A stretch of DNA of 64,000 nucleotides from Streptoalloteichus hindustanus (GCF_900129375.1 NZ_FQVN01000015.1:58488-122487), one strand, 5' to 3'; shown: positions 16,827 to 26,263, numbered from the stretch's first letter. Numbers and translations are program-made. The notes: generated by a model not told the origin, from the sequence alone.

Positions 16827-18164
16827 TCAGCGGAAGGTGAGGTAGGTGAGCACCGCGTTGAGCGCGATCACGGCCGCCGTCACCAGGACCGCGCAGACGG
16901 TGGTGGCCCTGCGGTTGGCGTGCTCCCCCAGCACCGAGCGACGCGCGGTCAACAACACCAGGGGAAGCAGGGCGAACGGCAGCCCGAAGGACAGCGCCAC
17001 CTGCGAGACCACCAGCGCCCGGTCCGGGTCCAGTCCGGCGGCGAGCAGCGCCAGCGCGGGAAGCACGGTCACCACCCTGCGGACCAACACCGGAACCCGG
17101 CGGCGCAACAGGCCGGCCATCACCACGGAACCGGCGTAGCACCCCACCGAGGTGGACGCGAGGCCGGAGGCGAGCAGGCCGACCGCGAACAACACCGCGA
17201 CGGCCCCGCCCAGCGTCCCACCCAGCGCCGTGTGCACGTCGTCGATCGAGTCGACCGGCGCGCCGGCGAGCGCGCTGGCGCCCAACAACAGCATCGCGAC
17301 GTTCACCAAGCCCGCCAACGTCATCGCCACCACCACGTCGACCCGGGTGGCGGAGAGCAGCCGGGCGCGAGCCCCGGTGGTGGCCGGCCGGCCGAACCGG
17401 TCCCTGGACAACGCGCTGTGCAGGTAGATCGCGTGCGGCATCACCGTCGCCCCCACGATCCCGGTCGCGAGCAGCACGCTGCCCGAGTCGGCGAAACGGG
17501 GCACCAGGCCGGCGATCGTGGCCGACGCGGACGGCGGGGCGACGACCAGCCCGGCCACGAAGCCGACCGCGACCACCACGAGCAGCCCGATCACCAGCCG
17601 CTCGAACCGGCGCTGTCCGCCGTTGTCCTGAGTCAGCAACAACACCGTGGACACCACGCCGACCACGACGGCCCCGACGAGCGAGGGCAGTCCGAAGAGG
17701 ACTCGGAGCGCGATCGCGCCGCCCAGCACCTCCGCCAGGTCGGTCGCGGCGGCGACCAACTCGGCCTGCGCCCAGTACGCCAGGCGCGCGCCCCTGCCCA
17801 GCCGCTCGCCGAGCAGCTCGGGCAGGGTGCGCCCGGTGACCAGGCCGAGCTTGGCCGACAGGTACTGCACCAGGCCGGCCATCACGTTGGCCACGACGAC
17901 GACCCACACCAGCAGGTAGCCGTAGTGTGCCCCGGCGGCGGCGCTCGTGGCGACGTTGCCCGGGTCCACGTAGGCCACGGCCGCGACGAACGCCGGGCCG
18001 AGCGCGGCGGCGCCCGCCCTGGCCCGGCGGAACCGGGACGTCGGGCGGCCGGGCAGGGCGGCGCCGGCGGGTGGTGGGACGGTGACGCCGCCGACCCCCG
18101 GCGGGCCGTCCTGGTCGGCCTCCGCCCGGCCCCTCGTGCCGGGTGTCCCCCAGGAAAGCGCCAT
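16827..18164 (-). CDS. mntH: NRAMP-family manganese/divalent metal transporter
   Basis: A 445-residue NRAMP protein with about 11 membrane segments. The metal-binding DPGN motif is at residues 67-70 and the second-site motif MPH at 242-244, the pair that coordinates Mn2+/Fe2+ in this proton-coupled family. The chosen ATG has GGAGGAGGGG upstream. It lies 34 bases downstream of the Tat-exported cupin gene, so the two are almost certainly co-transcribed. A Mn importer beside a probable Mn cupin is a meaningful pairing. Confidence 0.92.
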   Translation of the reverse strand: MALSWGTPGTRGRAEADQDGPPGVGGVTVPPPAGAALPGRPTSRFRRARAGAAALGPAFVAAVAYVDPGNVATSAAAGAHYGYLLVWVVVVANVMAGLVQYLSAKLGLVTGRTLPELLGERLGRGARLAYWAQAELVAAATDLAEVLGGAIALRVLFGLPSLVGAVVVGVVSTVLLLTQDNGGQRRFERLVIGLLVVVAVGFVAGLVVAPPSASATIAGLVPRFADSGSVLLATGIVGATVMPHAIYLHSALSRDRFGRPATTGARARLLSATRVDVVVAMTLAGLVNVAMLLLGASALAGAPVDSIDDVHTALGGTLGGAVAVLFAVGLLASGLASTSVGCYAGSVVMAGLLRRRVPVLVRRVVTVLPALALLAAGLDPDRALVVSQVALSFGLPFALLPLVLLTARRSVLGEHANRRATTVCAVLVTAAVIALNAVLTYLTFR

Positions 18165-18198
18165 CGTCCCCTCCTCCACGCCCGCCGACCCCCTCCGG

Positions 18199-18861
18199 CT
18201 ACCTCTTCTTCTTCGCGATGACGACCGGCTTGACCTCGGTCGGGATGCCGTGGAACGCCGAGGCCGGCACGCCGAACACCGCGCCGAGGACGTCCCGCGG
18301 AATGGCGTTGAGCGACCCGACGATGCCGATGTCGTCGTTCGGCTCGACCGAGCTGGTGTTGAACAGCACGAGCACCTGGAGCCGCTCGGTCGAGCTCGCG
18401 TTCTCGAAGTAGTGGAAGAACCCCTGCGGGATGAACACCAGGTCGCCGGTCTCGGCGGTGAAGCTGTCCACCTCGTACTTCCCGGTCGGGTGGGCGCCGA
18501 GAATCGTCCAGCGCACCTTCCCGGACATGACGTAGGTCAGCTCCCACGCCGTGGGGTGCCAGTGCGGCTCGCGCACCCCGTCGACGTCCAGGTGAATCAT
18601 GTAGACCGAGGCGTTCTGCCCCTTGAGGATCGGGAAGTCCTCCTCGTGCGCGCCCCGCAGGTCGCCACCGGAGAAGGTGTTCGGCTTCGCCTTCGTCAGC
18701 GAGAAGACGTGCGGGTGCGGGCCGACCGGAGCGCTGGCGCCGGTCGCCCCGAACTTCGCCGCCGCCTGGGCGGCCGGCGTGAGGGCGGCGCCGGCCACGG
18801 CGGCTGCCCCGGCCGCGCCCGCCGCCGTGCCCAACAGCTTCCGGCGATTCATCTCCACCAT
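18199..18861 (-). CDS. Tat-exported cupin (oxalate-decarboxylase-like)
   Basis: A 220-residue single-domain cupin. A twin-arginine signal starts MNRRKLLGTAAG and continues with an Ala-rich hydrophobic stretch to about residue 35, so it is likely exported folded. The metal ligands are His100, His102, Glu107 (HWHPTAWE) and His150 (QGFFH), the Mn-type HxHxxxxE...H set seen in oxalate decarboxylases and related germin-like proteins. Those enzymes usually have two cupin domains; this one has one. Substrate unknown. It is first in an operon with mntH and the LysR gene. Confidence 0.85.
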   Translation of the reverse strand: MVEMNRRKLLGTAAGAAGAAAVAGAALTPAAQAAAKFGATGASAPVGPHPHVFSLTKAKPNTFSGGDLRGAHEEDFPILKGQNASVYMIHLDVDGVREPHWHPTAWELTYVMSGKVRWTILGAHPTGKYEVDSFTAETGDLVFIPQGFFHYFENASSTERLQVLVLFNTSSVEPNDDIGIVGSLNAIPRDVLGAVFGVPASAFHGIPTEVKPVVIAKKKR

Positions 18862-19248
18862 CGCGCTGTCCTTTTCCTGAGAATGGGTGAGGAATTCTTT
18901 TTCCACCGCCTCGGAGCGGCGTCTCCATCGTGTCCGCCCCGCCGGGTACTCGGAAAGCTCCGCCCCGTGATCACTATGATCACGTCTCACGATAACGCTC
19001 TTTCCGCACCAAAAGGGCCGAGTGCGGCAATTCACGCCACACCCACCCCAACCGGACACCCGTGAACCCGTATCCGCAGGACACGCCCGACCCGGCCACG
19101 GAAGGGCCGGCCGGGAGAAGCCGAATTCTGTCATTCTGTCGAGACGCGCGTCACGACCGGCAGAGTATGCCGCGCCCACGGGCGCGGAAAAAGGGGACCT
19201 TCCCGACAAACCCGCGTCCGGGCCCGCATGCGCCAGGTGGCCGAGAAG
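18862..19248. other. upstream region of the cupin operon
   Basis: This 387-base stretch lies between the cupin start and the end of the next minus-strand gene. It is less GC-rich than its surroundings near 18880-19030 and contains the palindrome at 18966-18984. No convincing coding frame. Confidence 0.4.
18966..18984. promoter_or_regulatory. perfect inverted repeat upstream of the cupin operon
   Basis: CGTGATCA (18966-18973) and TGATCACG (18977-18984) form a perfect 8-base inverted repeat with a CTA spacer, about 105 bases upstream of the cupin start. Size and spacing fit a dimeric helix-turn-helix regulator; the linked LysR protein is one candidate. Confidence 0.5.
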
Positions 19249-19794
19249 CTACGCGCGGTACCCGTGCAGGTAGACGAGCACTCGCGGCCCACCCGGGTCC
19301 AGCGCGACCTCGAAGTGGGTTCGACGGGAGGTGTCACCGCCGGCGAGGACGTACTCCTTGGCCGGGTCAGCAAGCCATCCGAACTCCCTGGCTTTCCACC
19401 ACGAGCTCCCGGTAAGCGGCTCCCTCCGTTTCCTTTCCCAGTCGAACCCCTCCCCGCTCCGACCGAACTGGACCAGGAACTCCCGCACACACCGCTCCGG
19501 AGCCTCGAAGCGGAGGTACATCGTGTCCATCCAGGCATCGTCGAAGTAGTAGCGAAGCCCTTCCACCTCGGCCTCGCAGGGCGGGGACTTCAGCCTGAAC
19601 CACTCCAACACATATCCCAACGGGCGGTCCGTGCTCCCCTCGTACAAACGAGGGTCCGCGGGCTTGAGCAACGCGGCCAGCAGGAAAACAACAGGACCAA
19701 CGGTGATGGCGACGAGCCAGAACCGTCGCACCCTCCGCGCGGCCCGCGTTCGGGTACCGCGCGCACGGGAACTGTCACGGGGAAAGCGGCCCAC
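19249..19794 (-). CDS. membrane-anchored protein of unknown function
   Basis: A 181-residue protein with an Arg-rich N-terminus, one hydrophobic segment (about residues 27-45, FWLVAITVGPVVFLLAALL) and an extracytoplasmic domain with no recognised family. Two Cys residues (in SPPCEAE and ERCVREF) could form a disulfide outside the cell. The GTG at 19792-19794 has AGGAG eight bases upstream and is preferred over GTG 19800, which is too close to the site. No obvious operon partner; function unknown. Confidence 0.6.
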   Translation of the reverse strand: MGRFPRDSSRARGTRTRAARRVRRFWLVAITVGPVVFLLAALLKPADPRLYEGSTDRPLGYVLEWFRLKSPPCEAEVEGLRYYFDDAWMDTMYLRFEAPERCVREFLVQFGRSGEGFDWERKRREPLTGSSWWKAREFGWLADPAKEYVLAGGDTSRRTHFEVALDPGGPRVLVYLHGYRA

Positions 19795-19956
19795 TTCCAC
19801 AACTCCTGTCCAGAACGTCCGGCCAACGTTACCTCGGCGTGAACAATCCCGAGCGGGAAAGACCAGCGGCCAACACCTGGACGCTACGGAAAGCAGTCCG
19901 CGAAAGCGCGTCTACGCTGGGACAGGGGGCCGGCGGAGCCAGTGCGGGGAGCGGCC

Positions 19957-20601
19957 GTGGCGAACCGTTCACCAGAAGATCTCGTGCGCGCCGTCCGGGC
20001 CGCGGGCGTCGTGGACGAGCGAGTGCTCGCGGTGATCGGCGGGACGCCCCGCGCCGCCTTCGTGCCCCCGGAGCACGTCCACTTCGCCTACTGCGACGAG
20101 CCCGTGCCCATCCCGCACGGCCAGGTCACCACGCAACCCTCTCTGGTGGCGGGCATGGTCGCGCAGCTCGCGCCGGGCGCGGGCGAACGCGTGTTGGAGA
20201 TCGGCACCGGCTACGGCTTCCAGACCGCCCTGCTGGCCCGGCTCGCCGCGCACGTCGTGAGCGTCGAGCGCTGGCCCGACCTCGCCGAGACCGCCCGGGA
20301 GAACCTGGCCGGCCAGGGCGTCGACAACGTCCGGCTCGTCGTGGGCGACGGAACCCTGGGCGCGCCGGACTGGGCGCCCTACGACGCGGTCCTGGTCTCG
20401 GCGGCCTTTCCCGAGGTCCCCGCCCCGCTGGTCGACCAGCTCCGCGTCGGCGGCCGGCTCGTGCAGCCGATCGGCCCCGGCGGCCACGAGCGCGTGACCC
20501 TGTTCGCGCGCACCAAGACGGGCCTGCGGGAGCGGAAGGTCGTCACGCTGGCGTGCTTCGTCCGCCTCTACGGCGCCCACGCCTTCCCCGACCAGGCATG
20601 A
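19957..20601 (+). CDS. pcm: protein-L-isoaspartate O-methyltransferase
   Basis: A 214-residue enzyme that methylates L-isoaspartyl residues in aged proteins using S-adenosylmethionine. The SAM motif I reads VLEIGTGYGFQTALLA, and the upstream PHGQVTTQPSLVAGMV matches the family's PxGxxISxPxxVA segment. Length is typical. GTG 19957 is chosen because GGGGAG lies six bases upstream; an in-frame GTG at 19942 is possible. It stands alone. Confidence 0.9.
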   Translation: MANRSPEDLVRAVRAAGVVDERVLAVIGGTPRAAFVPPEHVHFAYCDEPVPIPHGQVTTQPSLVAGMVAQLAPGAGERVLEIGTGYGFQTALLARLAAHVVSVERWPDLAETARENLAGQGVDNVRLVVGDGTLGAPDWAPYDAVLVSAAFPEVPAPLVDQLRVGGRLVQPIGPGGHERVTLFARTKTGLRERKVVTLACFVRLYGAHAFPDQA

Positions 20602-21231
20602 CCCCAGCCGGGCACCGCGTGCTCACCACAGTGAAACGTGGACCTTGACGGTGCACGGACAGATCGGCAGCCGGCCGGCGATGTCCTGGTTGCCCCATGC
20701 CCCGGCGACCGGCTCGAACGCCTCGCACTCGGTCAACGACCGGATCGCCGCGAGGACGTCCCGGCCGCTCCCGCCGGACCTCGGCAGCGGGAACACCTCG
20801 GTCCTCCGCGAGGTGGCCTCGGGGCGAGGACCGAGTGGCCCGAGGACACGGTCCGGATGCCGTCCCGCGGCCGCTCGCTCGGCGCGTCCCCGCGCGTCGA
20901 CCAGGCGCGGGGAGCCGCTCGCGCCGGCTCGCGCCGGCTCGCGACGCCGCGCCAGCCGTCGCCGCCCAGGCGGTCCGGCACGGCCCGCCGGGCCGCGTCG
21001 ACGCTACCCCAGCACCGTCGCCTCTCGTTCACCTCTCCGGAACCGGGGACACCCTCGCGTCGTCCCGCGCTCCGGACGGCGCGAGGCGGCGGCCGGGGCA
21101 TCGAGGACACCCCGTCCGCCGCCGTCCGAGCACTCCGGTGGTCGCTGCCCTCCTCCCGCGGCGGGCAGCACCCCATGTTTGTCCACTTAGGACATATGGT
21201 CAGTCCGAAGTAGACACAGCATGGACTTCCC
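20602..21231. other. 630-base region with no intact gene
   Basis: The left part holds a LuxR helix-turn-helix remnant on the minus strand (20623-20736). The rest is GC-rich with open frames on both strands, but none has a ribosome site or recognisable protein features. Confidence 0.4.
20623..20736 (-). pseudogene. remnant of a LuxR-type helix-turn-helix
   Basis: Read on the minus strand, 20736 to 20623 encodes LTECEAFEPV, then NQDIAGRLPI and CTVKVHVSLW, then a stop. This lines up with the LuxR output domain (LTERExEVL...NKEIAxRLxISxxTVKxHVS), with several consensus residues lost and the domain ended early. No matching N-terminal part with a start codon is visible upstream, so it looks like a decayed gene fragment. 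Confidence 0.45.
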
Positions 21232-22353
21232 TCACCACCAACCCGCGCACCTGCCGGCGAAGTCGGCCACCCGGGACCGGGGAACGCACCGGAGGTCGGC
21301 GGCGTCGCCCCAGACCTCCTCGTCGAGCTCGTCCCGCCCCGGCGACCGGTCGGCCAGCGCGAGCATCTGGGCGAAGCGCGTGGCCACCGCGTGGTGCCGG
21401 CGCGAGCCGGTGATCCACTTGGTGTGCGAGCGCCGCGCGTACAGCCCGACCACCTGCGGCCCCGAGCCGTCCGGCCGGGCGGTCAGCGCGGCGAGCTGGG
21501 TGAGCCCGTTGTCGACGCCGACCACGACCTCCGCCGAGGCGAACAGGTCCACGCAGTCGGCGGGGTCGGGGGCCTGCACCACCCGCGTACACAGCTCGTC
21601 CAGGTCCGGCGCCGACCGCAGGGTCCGGGGGACGACGGCGGTGAACCGCCACGGCGCGCTGCGCGTGCGCATCATCTCCGTTGCCACAGCGGCGAACTCC
21701 GCCGGCCCGTAGCTGCACTGCGGCGACCCCGCCGACAGCACCAGCACCACGTGCCACGGCACGGCCCACTCCTCGGAGCGGAACAGCGGCGCCGGTGTGT
21801 CGTCCAGGGACAGCCGCACCCCGAGTTGTTGCTCCATCGACAGGTAGTGCCGCATCGGCAGCGCGCCGTGCACCTCGACCTGGCCCGGCCCCAGGTGGTC
21901 CAGCCACGCCGGGGGCTCCTCCGCGTCGACGCGGAACCGCACCGGCGACCGGGTGCCGGTGCGGACGATGTGCGGCCCCCACGCCTCGGACGTCGTCATC
22001 GGCAGCGAACACCGCCGCATCAGCCGGGCGCGCGGCCCGCTGTAGTGCAGCGGCAACCCCGGCGTCACCTCCCGCAACCCGACCACCGACGCCAGCCCGA
22101 GCAGCATGTCGGCCAGGCCCTGCTGGCCGAGGTCCGCGGTCCACCCCCGGGAGCGCACCAGCGGGAGGCAGCCCGGCAGGGGCGACTGCCCCGCCGCTCT
22201 CCGGTAGGGCAGCGCGCGGCCGAACGGCGCGTGCTCCACCGGCACGAGTTGGCGGCCCCCGTGGTGCCACCGGACGTCCTGGACCTGCCATCGGTTCGCC
22301 GCCTGACCGGATCGCACTGCCTGCTCGGTCCGCACCGCGCCCACCTCCGTCAC
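21232..22353 (-). CDS. glycosyltransferase-like protein (GT9-like C-terminus)
   Basis: A 373-residue soluble protein with no signal peptide. The C-terminal part contains VVVGVDNGLTQLAAL followed by VVGLYARRS, resembling the GT9 heptosyltransferase signature (vGxDTGxxHLAaA then GLfG). The N-terminal half has no recognised domain. It may transfer sugar to a small molecule or protein, or be a catalytically dead relative. It is divergent from the regulator at 22528. Whether it belongs to the lanthipeptide cluster 3 kb to the right is unknown. Confidence 0.55.
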   Translation of the reverse strand: MTEVGAVRTEQAVRSGQAANRWQVQDVRWHHGGRQLVPVEHAPFGRALPYRRAAGQSPLPGCLPLVRSRGWTADLGQQGLADMLLGLASVVGLREVTPGLPLHYSGPRARLMRRCSLPMTTSEAWGPHIVRTGTRSPVRFRVDAEEPPAWLDHLGPGQVEVHGALPMRHYLSMEQQLGVRLSLDDTPAPLFRSEEWAVPWHVVLVLSAGSPQCSYGPAEFAAVATEMMRTRSAPWRFTAVVPRTLRSAPDLDELCTRVVQAPDPADCVDLFASAEVVVGVDNGLTQLAALTARPDGSGPQVVGLYARRSHTKWITGSRRHHAVATRFAQMLALADRSPGRDELDEEVWGDAADLRCVPRSRVADFAGRCAGWW

Positions 22354-22527
22354 CGTCGGTCGCCGCCTGAACTGTGCGGGTGATCACCCGGACATCGCGC
22401 CGACAGACGGGGACATTTCCCCGACACTCGGGGGACATCATGCGTTCGCGCACTGGGAACACGTCGTTTACTTCCTAGGGTGGAGGGTGTCCCCGACTGC
22501 CGGAACCAGCCACGAGGGGGTGATGGT

Positions 22528-23898
22528 GTGCGTGGAGTCCCCCCTGTCCCCCGCACCCGCGTCGAACAACTGGTCCGCCAACGCCGGCTGACCACCCAGG
22601 AGTTCTGCGTCGAGTTCCACACCGCCTCGCAACGGGTCGGCCGGCCGCTCGCGGTGTCCGAGCGCCACGCCAGCCGCTGGCTGTCCGGCCGCCTCGGCGG
22701 TCTGCCGCACCCGGCGACCTGTCGCGTCCTGGAGCACATGTTCGGCGAACCGGCGGAGACGCTCTTCGGTCCCCCACAGCCCGACCCCGTGCCCGGCGGA
22801 CCCGAGGCCATCACCTCGTTAGCCGCCGAGGGGGGTGTGGAGACAGCGACAACGGCGTCGTGGGAGAGGGAGATCGCCATGGCAGCGGTGGAGTCCGCCC
22901 GGTTCGGGCAGTTCGCGGAGCAGACCAACGTCGGACCGCACACCCTGGACCAGTTCCGCGCGGACGCGGCGCGGATCGTCGCCACGTACCCGACGCGGCC
23001 GGTGTACCCGGTGTTCGTGGAGCTGCGCGAGCTCCGCAACCGGATCTTCGAGCTGCTGGAGGGCCGGCAGCACCCGCAGCAGACGCGGGAGCTCTACCTG
23101 GTGGCCGGGGTGCTGTGCGGGGTGCTGTCCAACGCCTCGTTCGACCTCGGCTGGCTGGCCGCGGCCGAGACGCAGGCCCGCACCGCGTTCCTGTGCGCGG
23201 AACTGGCCGGCAGCAACGCGTTGCGGGCCTGGATCAGGGGCACGCAGAGCCTGGTCGCCTACTGGGACGACCGGCCGAGGATGGCCGTCGACCTGGCCGT
23301 GGACGGCTGGCGGTACCAGCCCGAGGCCGGCACGGCGCGGGTGCGGCTGGCGGCGATCGAGGCCAGGGCGCAGGCCCGGCTGCGGGACCGCAGGGCCACC
23401 GAGGACGCGTTGCGCCGGGCCGAGCAGGCCCGTAACGAGGTGCTGGGCGAGGACGATCCGGGAGGCATGCTGGCCTTCCCCGTCGCCAAGCAGACCTTCT
23501 ACGCGGCCACCACGCGGCTCTGGCTCGGCGAGCAGAGCGACCTCGTGCTGGCGGAGCGACAGGCCGGCGAGGCGGTCGAGCTGTACCAGGAGGACCCGCC
23601 GGAGCGGCGGCGGCTGGGCGAGCTGTGCCTGGCCCGGCTCGACCTGGCCGCGGCCCGGCTGGGCCGACAGGACCTGGACGGCGCCGCCGAACAGGTCCAG
23701 GAGGTCATGGTGATGTCCGGTCGACGACGCACCGACAGCGTGCACCGCCGGTTGCGCCAGGTGGCGAACGCCCTGCGCCGACCGCACTACCAGACCAGCG
23801 CGCTCGCGCTGGACCTGCGCGACCAGATCCTCTCCTTCTGCGGAGCGCCCACGGTTCCCGCCCTGCCCGGGGCCGTTCTTCCTGGCACGGGGCCGTGA
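22528..23898 (+). CDS. helical-repeat regulator (XRE/TPR-like)
   Basis: A 456-residue protein. The N-terminal about 70 residues (TRVEQLVRQRRLTTQEFCVE ... VSERHASRWLSGRL) look like a helix-turn-helix region of the kind in actinobacterial XRE/TPR regulators. The rest is almost entirely helical with TPR-like repeats (AAETQARTAFLCAELAGSNA, AARLGRQDLDGAAEQVQEV). GTG 22528 has GAGGGGG seven bases upstream. Such proteins are common near natural-product loci but have no fixed role. It is divergent from the GT-like gene. Confidence 0.75.
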   Translation: MRGVPPVPRTRVEQLVRQRRLTTQEFCVEFHTASQRVGRPLAVSERHASRWLSGRLGGLPHPATCRVLEHMFGEPAETLFGPPQPDPVPGGPEAITSLAAEGGVETATTASWEREIAMAAVESARFGQFAEQTNVGPHTLDQFRADAARIVATYPTRPVYPVFVELRELRNRIFELLEGRQHPQQTRELYLVAGVLCGVLSNASFDLGWLAAAETQARTAFLCAELAGSNALRAWIRGTQSLVAYWDDRPRMAVDLAVDGWRYQPEAGTARVRLAAIEARAQARLRDRRATEDALRRAEQARNEVLGEDDPGGMLAFPVAKQTFYAATTRLWLGEQSDLVLAERQAGEAVELYQEDPPERRRLGELCLARLDLAAARLGRQDLDGAAEQVQEVMVMSGRRRTDSVHRRLRQVANALRRPHYQTSALALDLRDQILSFCGAPTVPALPGAVLPGTGP

Positions 23899-24098
23899 TG
23901 GCGCCTCCCCCGGCGGTGGGCGGCGGTCGCGCCGCCCACCCCGCCGAGTAGTCCGCACCGGGAGTTCACCCGGCACTGGGTCACCGACACCGCTTCGGGA
24001 GGTTCCGCGTTGACTCTTTCCACCAGCCACACACCCCGCCCCGCGCCGGGGCAGTCCCTTCCCACCCCCGGTGCGGGGCCGTCGGCCGTGGAGGCCCG

Positions 24099-24935
24099 AT
24101 GACCACCGTCGCCCTGTTGCACCCGGGGCTGATGGGCTCCGCCGTGGCCGCCGAGATCCGCCGCAACGGGCACACCGTGCTGTGCTGCCCCGCCGGCCGC
24201 AGCGCGCGGACGCGGGAGCGGGCCGAGGAGCTCGGCCTGGTCACGGCGGACCTGCCGACGGCGCTGGAGCGCTCCGCCGTGGTGTTCTCGATCTGCCCGC
24301 CGGTGGCGGCCGAGGAGGTCGCCAGGGAGGTCGCCTGGCTCGGCTTCACCGGCGTCTACGTCGACGCCAACGCGGTGAGCCCCGACCGGGCCCGCCAGAT
24401 CGCCGGCATCGTCCGCTCCGGCGGGGCGACCTCGGTGGACGCCTCGATTATCGGGCACCCGCCGGGGGAGACCGCCACCGCGCGGCTGTACCTGTCCGGC
24501 CCGCGCCTGGCCGTCCGGGCGGTGGCGCGGGTGGTGGACGGCAGCCGGTTGCAGCCGGTGCGGCTGGGCGACGAGTTGGGCAGGGCGAGCGCCCTGAAGA
24601 TGGCGTTCGCGTCGTTCCAGAAGGCCAGCCGCACGCTCGCGGCGGTCGCGCACGCCCTCGCCGACCAGCACGGCGTCACCGACGCCCTGCTCGCCGAGGC
24701 CGAGCGGATGCCGACCCGGCTGCTGGCCGACCGCGCCTACCTGCCCAGCGTCGCCGCGCGGGCGTGGCGGTGGGCGCCGGAGATGGACGAGGTGGCCAAG
24801 GCGCTGGACGCGGCCGGGCTGCCGACCGAGCTGGCGCAGGCGACGGCGAACGTGCTCACGTTGTGGGGCGCGGACAAGGACGACCCGAGCCAGCCGGTGG
24901 CCAGGGTGTTGCGCCAGCTCCACCTGCACGGCTGA
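24099..24935 (+). CDS. NAD(P)-dependent oxidoreductase (6PGDH-like, DUF1932)
   Basis: A 278-residue protein with an N-terminal NAD(P)-binding Rossmann domain (LLHPGLMGSAVA, residues 5-16) and a C-terminal DUF1932 helical domain (RASALKMAFASFQKAS), as in the 6-phosphogluconate / 3-hydroxyisobutyrate dehydrogenase superfamily. The substrate is unknown; imine reductases and beta-hydroxyacid dehydrogenases share this fold. ATG 24099 has GGAGG five bases upstream. It lies just left of the lanthipeptide cluster, separated by a terminator hairpin, so membership in the cluster is doubtful. Confidence 0.85.
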   Translation: MTTVALLHPGLMGSAVAAEIRRNGHTVLCCPAGRSARTRERAEELGLVTADLPTALERSAVVFSICPPVAAEEVAREVAWLGFTGVYVDANAVSPDRARQIAGIVRSGGATSVDASIIGHPPGETATARLYLSGPRLAVRAVARVVDGSRLQPVRLGDELGRASALKMAFASFQKASRTLAAVAHALADQHGVTDALLAEAERMPTRLLADRAYLPSVAARAWRWAPEMDEVAKALDAAGLPTELAQATANVLTLWGADKDDPSQPVARVLRQLHLHG

Positions 24936-25554
24936 GCGGGTTCGCCCGCCGGCCGTGCCACTCCGGGGGACGCGCCCCACCGCGCGAGCGCGTCCCCCGG
25001 GCTCGCGTCCCACCGGGTCGCGCGTCCCACCGGCCGGACACGGCCCGACGCGGGAAATGCCCACTCCGCCGAATCATCGCGAGGCGCGTTCCCCGCTTTC
25101 CTTGATTGGGCAACGAGAAGCGCGGTTTCACTCTCTCCTAACCTGTTTCACCACACACTCGGCCTCCCCGTCCCCCGCGACCGACGCGGGCGGCTTCCGG
25201 GCACCCACAGCAAGCTGAGCCACCCCCATCGAACCCCTGACACCACTGTGGACGGTCCCCCGATCGGCATGTTCGCGACGCTCCGGCACCAGGGTCGCCG
25301 CGACACACCCGCCTCTTGATACCCCAAACGAGTGAAGATCGAGGGAAGCGCTCCCCCTACTGGCCAGTTCAAGGTCAACTAACCGCGTCGGAACGGAAAA
25401 CAATCGGGGCGACGGAGGATTCACCACCCTGTCCGAAAAATCCTCACGTCCGCCTCGTCGCCGGAACGAGGTGGTGACACCGGGCTGCGCGGAAACGCAT
25501 CCGCACACCGACCCCGCTCGGGGTGGTCAAACTTTTTCCAGAGGGAGCGTGAGA
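24936..25554. other. intergenic region upstream of the lanthipeptide cluster
   Basis: This 619-base gap contains a strong hairpin at 24963-25000 and then a stretch of lower GC with no ribosome-site-backed frame. The promoter of the response-regulator gene at 25555 must lie in its right part. Confidence 0.45.
24963..25000 (+). terminator. hairpin terminator after the oxidoreductase gene
   Basis: CCGGGGGACGCG (24963-24974) pairs perfectly with CGCGTCCCCCGG (24989-25000) around a 14-base loop, starting 28 bases after the stop at 24935. No T-tract. It separates this gene from the lanthipeptide cluster. Confidence 0.6.
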
Positions 25555-26229
25555 ATGTCAGTCACGCACGAGTTCGCGAGCGCGACGGGACCTGCCGGCC
25601 GGGAACGGCACCGGCGAATCTCCGTCGCGGTGGTGGACGGCAGAGCCGTCGTCCGCAGAGGAATACCGGCGATGCTCGCCGCCGCCCCCGAGATCCGCAC
25701 GGTCCGGTGCTTCACCGGAATCTCCCGCGCGGACGAGGTGGCCGACTTCGACGTGCTCGTGCTCGGCGTCCACTCCCGCCGCGACCTGGGGCTGCTCACC
25801 CTGGCCCACGACCTGGCCGGCCGGCGGCGGATGCTCGTGCTGTGCAGCTCGGTGCTGCTCGCGGCGACGCTGGCCATGCTCGACGCGGGCGCGGACGGGT
25901 ACCTGACCACGGACGCGCCGGAACAGGCGGTGCGCGAGGCCGTGCGGCGGGTGGCCAACGGCCAGCCCTACCTCAGCGGACCCGTCGCTGAGCTGCTGCG
26001 ACACTGCGCGCCCGGCACCGGCGCGCCCCGGCTGGCGCCCAGGGAGGCCGAGCTGCTTCGGCACCTGGCCGACGGGCTCACGCACGCGCAGGCCGCGCGC
26101 CGCATGGGCGTCGCGGTGGGCACGGTGGAGACCTACGCCCGCCGCATCCGGACCAAGTTCGCGGTGGTCGGCCCGGTGCAACTGGCCAGGCTGGCCCGCC
26201 AGGCGCAGTTGCAACGAATGCTCGACTGA
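25555..26229 (+). CDS. atypical NarL/LuxR-type response regulator of the lanthipeptide cluster
   Basis: A 224-residue protein: receiver-like domain (residues 22-140) and LuxR helix-turn-helix (about 158-215, LAPREAELLRHLADGLTHAQ then GTVETYARRI). The receiver lacks key residues: the phospho-acceptor Asp is replaced by Gly71 (DVLVLGVHS), and the conserved Lys of GYLxKDA is Thr119 (GYLTTDA). It is therefore unlikely to be switched by phosphorylation and may respond to a ligand or act constitutively. ATG 25555 has GAGGGAG seven bases upstream. No sensor kinase is nearby. It is the likely regulator of lanKC, whose upstream region carries two TTCCGGAA sites. Confidence 0.88.
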   Translation: MSVTHEFASATGPAGRERHRRISVAVVDGRAVVRRGIPAMLAAAPEIRTVRCFTGISRADEVADFDVLVLGVHSRRDLGLLTLAHDLAGRRRMLVLCSSVLLAATLAMLDAGADGYLTTDAPEQAVREAVRRVANGQPYLSGPVAELLRHCAPGTGAPRLAPREAELLRHLADGLTHAQAARRMGVAVGTVETYARRIRTKFAVVGPVQLARLARQAQLQRMLD

Positions 26230-26263
26230 GAACACCCGACCGACCGCCGCCGGATCAAGCTCG

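Noticed and set aside
21232..24935. GT-like, TPR-like and oxidoreductase genes as part of the lanthipeptide cluster
   Set aside because: A terminator hairpin and a 619-base gap separate them, and no glycosylation- or redox-specific cue is seen in the precursor. Not excluded, only unsupported.
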